Assembly (NCBI GenBank): GCA_001275005.1
Contig: JWZX01003257.1
Coordinates: 1-21,299, forward strand
Length of the DNA: 21,299 nt
Source: Chrysochromulina tobinii
Taxonomy: Eukaryota > Haptophyta > Prymnesiales > Chrysochromulinaceae
Reading direction: 5' to 3'
Both the position numbers and the translations under genes were made by a program. The notes below the pieces were generated by a model, which ran no database searches, had not been told where the DNA came from, and worked only from the letters and a program-made list of their open reading frames with translations. Positions 6,396-13,880 of this stretch are shown here, piece after piece (the first letter of the stretch is position 1; the number at the start of each line of letters is the position of its first letter).

Positions 6396-7409
6396 TCAGG
6401 CTCCGTAGATCCCACACCGGCCGCCGGGCCTCGCCCAGCATGCACTCGCCACGGTCTCAACGCATCGGCGCACGACCGGATCTGTCCGCGATATGTCAGC
6501 CTCGCCGCTGGCGTTGACGAGCGGCGCCACGCGCTCCCAGAGCCTCTCGAGATGCCTGTGGTTCATAATGTCGTGCAGCCTCCAAGGATGGCGGAACTGT
6601 GATAAGTGCACCGCGGCTGCCCGCGCAATATGTGCGTCGTAGCCCTCTCGCGTCCTATATCGCGGCAGCGGCCCTAGCGGGGCGGCGGCGTGGACGAGCG
6701 TGGGGTGGGCGGCGGCGAGGGCCGTCGTCTGGTTGCACACGCCAAAATCCCAATTATCAGCCGAGTACGCCCTGAAACTATCGTGCCACCGGCGCAGGAA
6801 CTCGGCGCCTCGTGAAGCGAGGATGACGCCGCCGCTGAGCTGCCGAGTCGCCTCGTTCCACCCGAAAACAGCACTGGGTGTGCAGCACCGCCAAGGGTCG
6901 AGCGACCCGAGCGCGTAAACGTCGAGGTCCAGGTACATCCCGCCCTCAGGGAGGAGCAGCTCGAACTTGAGCACGTCAAGCAGGGCGTTGGCGCATCGGC
7001 GCTGGCGATCCGACGCATAGCGGTCGGAAGGATCGACTTTGCTCTCGATGCGGTGGCCGTGGATGGACAGTGGCACCCGAATCTGGACACACGTGGCGAG
7101 CTTGCACGCACACACCCACTCTGGTGCATCGTTGGGCTCGACATCGTAGTGGATGAAGTGGCGCTGCGGCTTCAGCGCGTAGCGCACGCTCAGGATGGCA
7201 AAGAGCTTCGCGAACATGAGTTTGCCGCCGCCGAGCCACAGGTGGTGAACGTACTTTGGGACCGCGCTCTGCTCGCAGGTTGAAGTCTGCTCGCAGGTTG
7301 GTGCTGCGGGTATTACCTCAACGGGCGCAGGTCGGCGTTCGGCAAACTCGAACGGATTCGACGATTCCGGCGTGGCGGCACGCTGGCGACGCCGGCGACG
7401 GCGGACCAT
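6396..7409 (-). CDS. GT32-like glycosyltransferase with DXD motif
   Basis: The 337-residue frame starts at the ATG at 7407-7409; a TTG lies four codons upstream. After an Arg-rich start and a low-complexity linker, PKYVHHLWLGG at about residue 51 opens the catalytic domain. This is followed by LLLPEGGMYLDLDVYALGSL, with the DXD pair D161/D163 that binds metal and nucleotide sugar in the Gly_transf_sug/OCH1 group (GT32). Downstream GGVILASRGAEFLRRW is also typical. The family transfers hexoses to glycans or lipids in the secretory pathway. No signal peptide or membrane anchor is visible, unlike most Golgi members; an upstream exon may be missing, or the enzyme may be soluble. Donor sugar and acceptor cannot be predicted. 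Its start lies 209 bp from the end of the next gene on the same strand. Confidence 0.8.
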   Translation of the reverse strand: MVRRRRRRQRAATPESSNPFEFAERRPAPVEVIPAAPTCEQTSTCEQSAVPKYVHHLWLGGGKLMFAKLFAILSVRYALKPQRHFIHYDVEPNDAPEWVCACKLATCVQIRVPLSIHGHRIESKVDPSDRYASDRQRRCANALLDVLKFELLLPEGGMYLDLDVYALGSLDPWRCCTPSAVFGWNEATRQLSGGVILASRGAEFLRRWHDSFRAYSADNWDFGVCNQTTALAAAHPTLVHAAAPLGPLPRYRTREGYDAHIARAAAVHLSQFRHPWRLHDIMNHRHLERLWERVAPLVNASGEADISRTDPVVRRCVETVASACWARPGGRCGIYGA

Positions 7410-7453
7410 TCTCCATTGCAAAACCGAGCGCAGATTTGCGAAATCTCTCCCCC

Positions 7454-7512
7454 GTCAAGTTAGTCAAGTTTGAAGTCAAGTCAAGTTTAGTCTAGTATAG
7501 TCTAGTCTATAC
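7454..7512. repeat. TCAAG-type simple repeat
   Basis: Degenerate repeats of TCAAGT pass into TCTAGT repeats, between the start of the glycosyltransferase and the end of the ShKT gene. A similar TCAAG array lies on the other side of the ShKT gene at 8466-8504. Confidence 0.8.
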
Positions 7513-7618
7513 TATTGTATCATTCTACACCCGCAGGGTCGGACCCTCCGTCGTCGGTGCGCGCGTGTGCAATGCGGTATCTGCGAGACTCACCTCCCTG
7601 GCGTGCCAGCCACATGCC

Positions 7619-8392
7619 TCAGAGCTCGTCCTTGGACTCGAGCGCCGTGCAGATGCCGCACGAGGCGGGGCACACGCGGAGCATGAAGGCGGGCTCATCG
7701 TAGCACTTCTTAGCAAAGGCCCACGCCCGGCAGCCCTCGTGATGGTCGGTGCACGTGGGCTTGCACACGCCGCAGCTCTCCGGGCACTGCTTCATCACCG
7801 CGAGCGGATTCTCGGCGCATTGGCCTGAGTCGGCCCAGATGTGGCACTGGGTCGTGTTGAAGTCTGAGCACGGTGCCGTCTTGATCTTCTCCTCTGAGGG
7901 CTCAGGGCACACGCCGCACGACTTGGGGCAGTGCTTGTAGAGGTAAGTGGGATTCTTGAAGCACTCACCGTTGGCGGTCCAGCCCGGGCAGTCGGTGTGC
8001 ATGTCGACGCACGTCGAACGGCACACCTCGCAAGACTTCGGGCAGTATTTCGTCATGAACTCCGGATTGTCATTACACGCGTTGCTCCTAGCCCAGCTCT
8101 CGCACTGGAACTTTCTGTCGGTGCACTCAGTGGCAGAGCAGATGCCGCACGAGATCGGGCACTCCTTGAGCATGTGAACCGGGTTGTTCTCACACTCGCC
8201 GGCCTGTGCCCACGCCACGCAACTCTTCTCCGTCTCTTCGCAGTCAAGCGTGCAAGTGTTGCACGAGAGCGGGCAGATGGCGGCGAGGCCCTCGTTGGTG
8301 GCGCACTCACCCGCACGCGCCCAATTGGCACAGCTGTCCGACTTGTCGTTGCAGACCCCCGAGAGCACAAGCGTGTGCACGAAAACGAGCAT
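7619..8392 (-). CDS. Six-ShKT-domain secretory protein with C-terminal KDEL
   Basis: The 257-residue protein starts at the ATG at 8390-8392. A short hydrophobic start (MLVFVHTLVLSG) is followed by six ShKT modules at residues 14-47, 51-85, 90-124, 128-162, 175-210 and 214-248. Each has six cysteines in the pattern C-x6/7-C-x2-WA-x3-C...C-P-x-SC-x2-C. ShKT domains are disulfide-rich folds first known from a sea-anemone channel blocker, but are widespread in secreted and enzyme-linked proteins of algae and animals, so a toxin role is not implied. The protein ends ESKDEL-stop, the canonical ER-retrieval signal. This suggests a resident ER-lumen protein, perhaps a folding or disulfide-handling partner (inference). 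No catalytic domain is present. The signal peptide is shorter than usual, so an upstream exon is possible. Confidence 0.88.
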   Translation of the reverse strand: MLVFVHTLVLSGVCNDKSDSCANWARAGECATNEGLAAICPLSCNTCTLDCEETEKSCVAWAQAGECENNPVHMLKECPISCGICSATECTDRKFQCESWARSNACNDNPEFMTKYCPKSCEVCRSTCVDMHTDCPGWTANGECFKNPTYLYKHCPKSCGVCPEPSEEKIKTAPCSDFNTTQCHIWADSGQCAENPLAVMKQCPESCGVCKPTCTDHHEGCRAWAFAKKCYDEPAFMLRVCPASCGICTALESKDEL

Positions 8393-8725
8393 GCTCTCGC
8401 TCGCTCGCTCGCTCGCTCGCCGAGTTATCGGTCGCGGGCCGCGACACTCAGAGCCGTTGCCACGTAAGTCAAGTCAAGCCAAGACAAGTCAAGTCAAGTC
8501 AAGTGGAGGAATCCAACCTGTCGTGCGTCGTAATTGTGTGTGCGTGCGTGCGTGCGTGGCTGCCTCCTTTGCATGTCACCACCCCACCTTGTTGGAGTTT
8601 TACCTTGATTGTTCACGCCATCAACACGGCTCCTGCCCAGTCTACCGGCTGTCTCTTGCGCTCGGGCGACTAACGTGCGTCTGCTCTCGTGACCGTGCCA
8701 TTGGCCGCGTAGAGCCGTCGGCACC
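8393..8725. promoter_or_regulatory. Divergent promoter region, ShKT gene and DRC2
   Basis: This 333-bp interval lies between two genes transcribed apart. It holds three simple repeats: a CTCG array (8395-8421) directly against the ShKT ATG, a TCAAG array (8466-8504), and a TGCG array near 8540. The DRC2 start has a good context (CACCATGG). I see no TATA box or CCAAT box. Confidence 0.5.
8466..8504. repeat. TCAAG pentanucleotide array
   Basis: AAGTCAAGTCAAGCCAAGAC and following units form about seven copies of a TCAAG-like pentamer. The same pentamer is repeated at 7454-7490, at the other end of the ShKT gene. Confidence 0.85.
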
Positions 8726-10297
8726 ATGGCGAAGATCAAGAAACAGATGAAAGGAGGCTCCAAGGTGGTGGGGAAGAAAGGAAAGACGCTGGAGTCGGAC
8801 CAGGAGCGGCAGCTGCGGTTTGAGATTGAGCGGATGAAAGCGGAGGAGGAGGCGCGTGCGAAGGAGGCTGCTCGTAAGAATGAGCTCAAGAATCGGCAGG
8901 ATTCGGAGAAGAAACACGCGAATGTCAACCGGCTCAAGATCCTCACCCAGTGGCGCAAGCTGATGCGGCTCGTCAAGGTTGAGGACCTTCGCAAAGAGAT
9001 TGAGATCATCTCGCAGCAGCACGAGCGTGAGGTTGACCGCAAGGATGCGATCATCCAGGTGCTCGACCGGGACCTCGAAGAGTCAGAGGATCAGTACCAA
9101 ATGGCACTGCGCGCACATCTCGTTATGGTCGATCGGCTCATCGACATGCACAATGCGCGGCTACGCAACATCGAGTACGACTTTGAGAAGGACCTGCAGG
9201 AGCTCGTGGACGAGTTTGGCGCCGAGCGCGCCGAGATGAATGCATCGCACGCGCGGCACAAGAAGGAGATGCTCGACATCCTCGCACAGATGGAGATGGA
9301 CTTTACCGAGGAGGAGGGCGACGCGCGCGCCGAGTTTGAGTCAACGCGCGAGGAGATCAAGAATCGCAACTCGGAGGAGTACAACATCCTTCGGTTCACG
9401 CTCGAGGGGCTCATCGAGGAGCTCGAGCGCCACTTCGACTCGGCGCACCAGAACTACATGGCGACTACTGAGGTGCGCACGCAGGACTTCAAGACGCTCA
9501 CGCGCAACGATCAGAAATCCGCACGAACCATCGAGCAGCAGATGCGTCGGTTGCAGCGGCTGCAAGACCAGATTGCTCACTGGAAGCAGAAGCTCGCAAC
9601 CAACGCTAGGAAGTGCGAGGAGCGCAACAAGGCGATGAAGGCGGAGAAGGATGCCATCTTTGGCCACTTCCAGGAGCTCAAGGGTCGCATGAACAAGTTC
9701 CGCGAGCGCGAGGCTGCGCGGCTGCAAGAGCTCTCGATCAACTCGAATGCCGCCATCAGCACGCTCACCGAGCGCAAAAAGGTGGCGGAGCGCATCCTGA
9801 GCCACGCCGAGCTCTGCCGATATCTCGAGACGGAGCGCGAGAAGGTGCTCCCCTTCTACGCATCCTCCGTTGAGGACGAGGAGAAGGCATCCTTCGACGC
9901 CGACAAGGTGCGCTCCTCGCTACAGTCCGCGGCCGCTACCAAAGATGGTCAGCCTGTCGAGGAGTGGAACTGCCTCGACAACTTCTTCAAGCGGTACAAC
10001 AAGGTGCTGCTCGATGTGCTGGCCATCGAACGCGAGAGGGCGCGACTGCGCAGCGAGAATGGCGACCTGCGCTCCATCCTCAAGCAGTATCTCGATGGTA
10101 TCTCGGTCAACGAGGACGTGATCAACAACCCCAACCCGCTGCTGGTCGTCAACCACAAGACCAACATTGTGATGCCCGCGGCGCACCAGCGACCGCCGCC
10201 CAACACAACCGTCGAGGGCATGCACGCGGTGCGCTCCAATCCGCTCACCGATGGGCGTAATCAGCTGCATCGGGGGCGTCAAGGTGCCTCCATCTGA
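8726..10297 (+). CDS. DRC2: Dynein regulatory complex subunit 2 (CCDC65/FAP250)
   Basis: The 523-residue protein is almost wholly coiled coil, starting at ATG 8726 in a strong context. A Lys-rich head is followed by the NYD-SP28-type region (about residues 60-210). Its stretch HEREVDRKDAIIQVLDRDLE, continuing EESEDQYQMALRAHL, is characteristic of DRC1/DRC2 proteins. The C-terminal associated domain (about 412-475) includes FFKRYNKVLLDVLAIERE and LRSILKQYLDGISVNEDV, the DRC2 signature. DRC2 pairs with DRC1 to form the base of the nexin-dynein regulatory complex on axonemal doublets and is needed for regulated flagellar bending. Length is close to the usual 480-550 residues. The gene is a single exon and appears intact, so the organism builds a motile 9+2 flagellum in at least one life stage. 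Confidence 0.93.
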   Translation: MAKIKKQMKGGSKVVGKKGKTLESDQERQLRFEIERMKAEEEARAKEAARKNELKNRQDSEKKHANVNRLKILTQWRKLMRLVKVEDLRKEIEIISQQHEREVDRKDAIIQVLDRDLEESEDQYQMALRAHLVMVDRLIDMHNARLRNIEYDFEKDLQELVDEFGAERAEMNASHARHKKEMLDILAQMEMDFTEEEGDARAEFESTREEIKNRNSEEYNILRFTLEGLIEELERHFDSAHQNYMATTEVRTQDFKTLTRNDQKSARTIEQQMRRLQRLQDQIAHWKQKLATNARKCEERNKAMKAEKDAIFGHFQELKGRMNKFREREAARLQELSINSNAAISTLTERKKVAERILSHAELCRYLETEREKVLPFYASSVEDEEKASFDADKVRSSLQSAAATKDGQPVEEWNCLDNFFKRYNKVLLDVLAIERERARLRSENGDLRSILKQYLDGISVNEDVINNPNPLLVVNHKTNIVMPAAHQRPPPNTTVEGMHAVRSNPLTDGRNQLHRGRQGASI

Positions 10298-11455
10298 CAC
10301 ACTCATGAAGCATGATTAACTAATGTGTTCCAAAAAAGGTTAATTGTCGTCTGATTAGTGTGGTGCCCATGCATGCGAGGCTCTCAAATGTTGTGCGTTC
10401 TTACGTGTCGTGATAGCAGATATCAGAAAAATTAATGCAGTAACGCGGGGAACCGGGTAGCTCGACGGGCTCGACGCCTGCGTCTCGAGCTGCCGTCGCT
10501 CCCGAGTCCCGTCGCGGACTCGCGGTCGACCGGACGACGCGTCACTCTCTACACACTGTCTCGCCAGAGACACTCCGCGAGAGACTGAGTCTCCGTACTA
10601 GTCTCGACTACCAATAGCTACGATATGTTGCATGTGAGGCTCACCTCAATGTATCCTAAATCATTGGCTTAGCACTGAGTTCAAAATCACGTCGGTGGGG
10701 ATAGTCCGATAGAGCATAGAGCGAGGTGTCGTGAATGCTGAATCCCGAGAACGAGAATACGCTCCCCCTACCGCCTACCCCTTTGGGTGAATCCATGGGT
10801 GAATCACTGAGTTCAAAATCAGGTCTTCAGGTGGTGGGGATAGTGTGTGAATCCAGAAAGAATACCTCCCCCTACCCCTTTGGGTGAAATAGAATAATAG
10901 TTTCAGTATTGCAGTTCTTCTAGTTAGCTCGCACACGTGCGAAGATGCGATGCCTCTTGCGTCATGCATATGATTATATGAATAGGTCCCGTATCTCCTA
11001 TCTCCGACTCCGTCGTGAGCGTGCAGCGTCGCTCCGGAGCGGTCGACCGCCGGGCGCCGGACGATGCTATCGTTTCTTGACGATTGAAAGCATTCACGAT
11101 TTACGGACGAGCGTGTCGGGACGCGAGACACGAGTCGTCTCGGCTCTCGCGGACGCGCCGCGCCCGAGTGGGCCGAGAGCCGGCACCGCCTCCGATCGTT
11201 GTGCCATTGCGATATGCTGCGATTGCCTACGAATGCCGATTGCGATTCGACAATTTCACACACACAGTAAAGAGCATGGTAAAGAGTAACGCCGTGCCCC
11301 GCTACCGTGAACACGTTACATGCGCACATATTAAGTCGAAATAGGCTCGGCACGAAATGTTGATTCGCGGGCCGCCAGCCCGAGTAAAAGTGGACATCTA
11401 GGCAGCCTTCGCTTCTCCGCGAGCTGCACTTATTCTACAAGCGGCGACTGGAGCC
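10298..11455. other. 1.16-kb non-coding interval
   Basis: This lies between the ends of DRC2 (+) and the GlnRS gene (-), far longer than needed for two 3' UTRs. It holds an imperfect tandem repeat (10673-10889, listed separately). It also has GC-rich segments with short inverted repeats, such as CGGCTCTCG (11141-11149) with CGAGAGCCG (11174-11182). AT-richer DNA rich in GATTAA/ATGCAT words adjoins them. The longest frames have no domain-like content, so I do not call a gene. An unrecognised non-coding RNA or a decayed element is possible. Confidence 0.5.
10673..10889. repeat. Imperfect tandem repeat, offset about 132 bp
   Basis: CACTGAGTTCAAAATCA occurs at 10673-10689 and again at 10805-10821, each followed by GGTGGGGATAG. 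A second block, CTACCCCTTTGGGTGA, is at about 10775 and again at 10872, preceded both times by GAATAC and CTCCCCCTA. The spacers between the blocks differ in length and sequence. So the same two-block unit occurs twice in a row, the second copy shorter. Confidence 0.8.
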
Positions 11456-13354
11456 TCACTTGGCCGCCGCCACCGCACTGTCAAAGGCCGCCCGTGCCGC
11501 GGTCGCCTTCTCGCGCTTCTGCTTCGCGTGGTTCCTCGCCTTGGCCGCCGTCGCCGCCGTCGCCTTCGCAACACGCTTCGCCTCGGCGAAAGCCGCAGCG
11601 CCTGCGCCAGGCGTGGCCGCGGCGCTCGAAGGCGGCGCAGCCGGCACGGGAGCAGCGGCTCCCTCCGCGGCCTTGGCCGCCATCGCGGCCTTCTCCGCGG
11701 CCTTGCGTGGCGGAGGGGCCACCTTCGGCAGCGCCCAAGTGTCGCGAAGAGTGACGACGCGATTGAGCGAGAGTGCTCCCGGAGCACTCGCGGCGTCGAC
11801 ACAGAAGTAGCCGGCGCGCTCGAATTGAAGCCGAGTGCCCGGCTCCGCATCCGCCACGTACGACTCGACCGCGCAACCTTCGAGCACGCTGAGTGATTCA
11901 GGGTTGACATCCGACAAGAACTCGCGCCCGCCGGATCCCGGGTCTGGCACCTTGAACAGACGATCGTACAGATTCACCTTGGCGCGGCTCGAGTGCGGCT
12001 CGCTCAGCCAGTGGATGATGCCCTTGACCTTGCGCCCCGCACCCTGGCGCGTGTCGGGCTCGTGCGTGCATCGCAGCTCGACCACGTTGCCGTCGGCGTC
12101 CTTGATCACCTCGTCGCATCTGATAACGTACCCGTAGCGCAACCGGACCTCGCCGCCGGGGGTCAGCCGCTGGTAGCCGGGCGGCGGGGCCTCCTCAAAA
12201 TCGGTGCGCTCGATGAGCAGCGTGCGTGTGAACGGGATCGCGCGCCGCCCGAGCTCCGGCAGCTTGGGATGCATCGGTGCGTCGAGAATGTCGACCTGGC
12301 CCTCGGGCCAGGAGGTGACCACCACACGCAGCGGCTCGAGCACCGCCATCGCGCGCGGCGCGGAGCTGTCCAGGCACTCGCGCGCGCAGTCCTCAAGCAC
12401 TGAGTAGTCGATGTTGTTGTCCGCCTTGGACACGCCCGTGCGCTCGACGAAGAGGCGCATCGCCTCGGGCGGCACGCCGCGCCGGCGCAGCCCACGAATG
12501 GTTGGCATGCGAGGATCGTCCCACCCTGCCAGAGTGTCATCAGCGGTCATCAGCGGTCATCAGCGGTCATCAGCGGCGGTCATCAGGGGCAATCAGAGGC
12601 CCTCAGCGCACCTGCCACGTGGCCTTCATTGACGAGCTGGAGGAGCTTGCGCTTCGAGACGACGCAGTACTGCAGGTTGAGGCGCGAGAACTCGATCTGG
12701 CGCGGGCGCGCAGGCAGCTGGTCCGCCAGATGGTCCATCAGCCAGTCGTACAGGGGCCGGTGATCCTCAAACTCGAGGGTGCACAGCGAGTGCGTAATGC
12801 TCTCAAGCGCGTCGGTCAGCGGGTGTGCGTAGTCATACATGGGATAGACCTTCCACTGGGTGCCCGTGCGCGGGTGCTCCGAGTTGCGCTTGATCCGGTA
12901 CGCCGGCGGGTCGCGCATGTTGATGTTGGGCGAGCTCATATCAATCTTGAGGCGGAGGACCATCTCGCCATCGGGTACCTCGCCCTTCGTCATCTTGTCG
13001 AAGAGCGCGAGGTTCTCCTCGACGGAGCGCTCGCGGTAGGGCGAGTCGCGCCCGGGCTGCGTGAGCGAGCCGCGGTACTCACGCATCTCCTCCGCGGTCA
13101 GCGAGTCGACGTACGCCTTGCCACGCTTGATCAGCAACACCGCCATCTCGTGGAAGCGCCCAAAGTAGTCGGACGCGTGCGTGAGCCGCTCGGGCACCTT
13201 CCAGTCGAAGCCGAGCCAGCGGACATCCTGCTGTATCGCATCGATGTACTCCTGCTCCTCCTTGTCCGGGTTCGTATCGTCGAAGCGCATGTACGTCACG
13301 CCGCCAAATGCTTCGCCCAGCCCGAAGTTGACGCAGATGCTTTTGGCGTGGCCA

Positions 13355-13389
<35 letters not shown>

Positions 13390-13770
13390 CGTCACGATCT
13401 GGCTGTGCTTGCCCGACGCGAGGTCCTGCTCCATGATCTTTTTCAGAAAGTTGGCGCGCTCCATGCCCGTGTCGGCAAGCTCCGAAGCGTCGGCCGCCTC
13501 GGGAGCGGCGGCGGTGGCTGCCGGCTGCTGCATCAAAAGACCCCTACCAGCGCGGCGGCTACTGCTGCTGCCGCTGCCGCTGCCAGCGACGGTAGCCAAC
13601 CTGGCAGCGGAGCCGCGCAGCAGCGGAGGCGGTTGGTGCAAGGACGAGCGTGCCCGCGCGAGGAACGCAAGCATCGCTAAAAATCGACTCCTGGACATGG
13701 AACTCGGTGCAGTTCTGGAAGCGAGATTTTTCCTCCTCACGAACAGCTCAAAAGCAGTCCCAATGTACAT
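11456..13770 (-). CDS. Glutaminyl-tRNA synthetase, two exons
   Basis: Exons are 12612-13770 and 11456-12525 (minus strand), giving 742 residues in frame across one intron. Residues 127-141 hold [15 protein letters not shown] with the class I HIGH motif (138-141). VVSKR (370-374) is the KMSKS-equivalent of GlnRS. The sequence across the splice, [13 protein letters not shown], is a family hallmark. The beta-barrel anticodon-binding region follows ([14 protein letters not shown], ending TLRDTWAL). The enzyme charges tRNA-Gln with glutamine. An Arg/Ser-rich leader of about 100 residues (from M1 or M25) precedes the core and looks like an organelle presequence; M80 or M103 could start a cytosolic form. 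The Ala/Lys-rich tail (about 120 residues) is a probable RNA-binding extension. The eukaryotic-type GlnRS is usually cytosolic, so dual targeting is possible. The start lies 110 bp from the divergent SLC44 gene. Confidence 0.93.
12526..12611 (-). other. Intron of the GlnRS gene (86 bp)
   Basis: The coding strand reads GTGGCAG|GTGCGC at the donor and CTCTGGCAG|GGTGG at the acceptor. Splicing restores the conserved [10 protein letters not shown] segment in frame. The intron carries a tandem 10-bp repeat (CAGCGGTCAT on the + strand, four perfect copies at 12541-12580, plus partial ones). On the coding strand each unit supplies a CTGAT branch-point-like motif. Both junctions share TGGCAGG. Confidence 0.92.
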
Positions 13771-13880
13771 GTAACCCCGTCGGAGATCGAAGTGTTCATA
13801 CGTGCCCGCGAACGCGCGCTAAGTCACCGCCCTGCCGCCAACACTCCCTTCCGTCCTTCCCTGTTTTGCTACACGCCGTC
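13771..13880. promoter_or_regulatory. Short bidirectional promoter region
   Basis: Only 110 bp separate the start codons of the GlnRS gene (-) and the SLC44-like gene (+) if the outermost GlnRS ATG is used, or about 180 bp if M25 is used. Both promoters must therefore be compact or shared. I see no TATA box, CCAAT box or TTAACSTTYAC motif here. Confidence 0.55.

Noticed and set aside
7619-8392. Reading the ShKT protein as a venom-type toxin
   Set aside because: ShKT domains are common in non-toxic algal proteins, and a KDEL end argues for retention in the ER rather than release.
10775-11353. 192-residue minus-strand frame in the non-coding interval
   Set aside because: No domain, odd composition, and its end lies in the local tandem repeat. 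There is no support beyond being open.
12541-12580. Tandem CAGCGGTCAT repeats as a CRISPR array or iteron origin
   Set aside because: The units are directly adjacent without spacers and lie entirely inside a spliceosomal intron of GlnRS.
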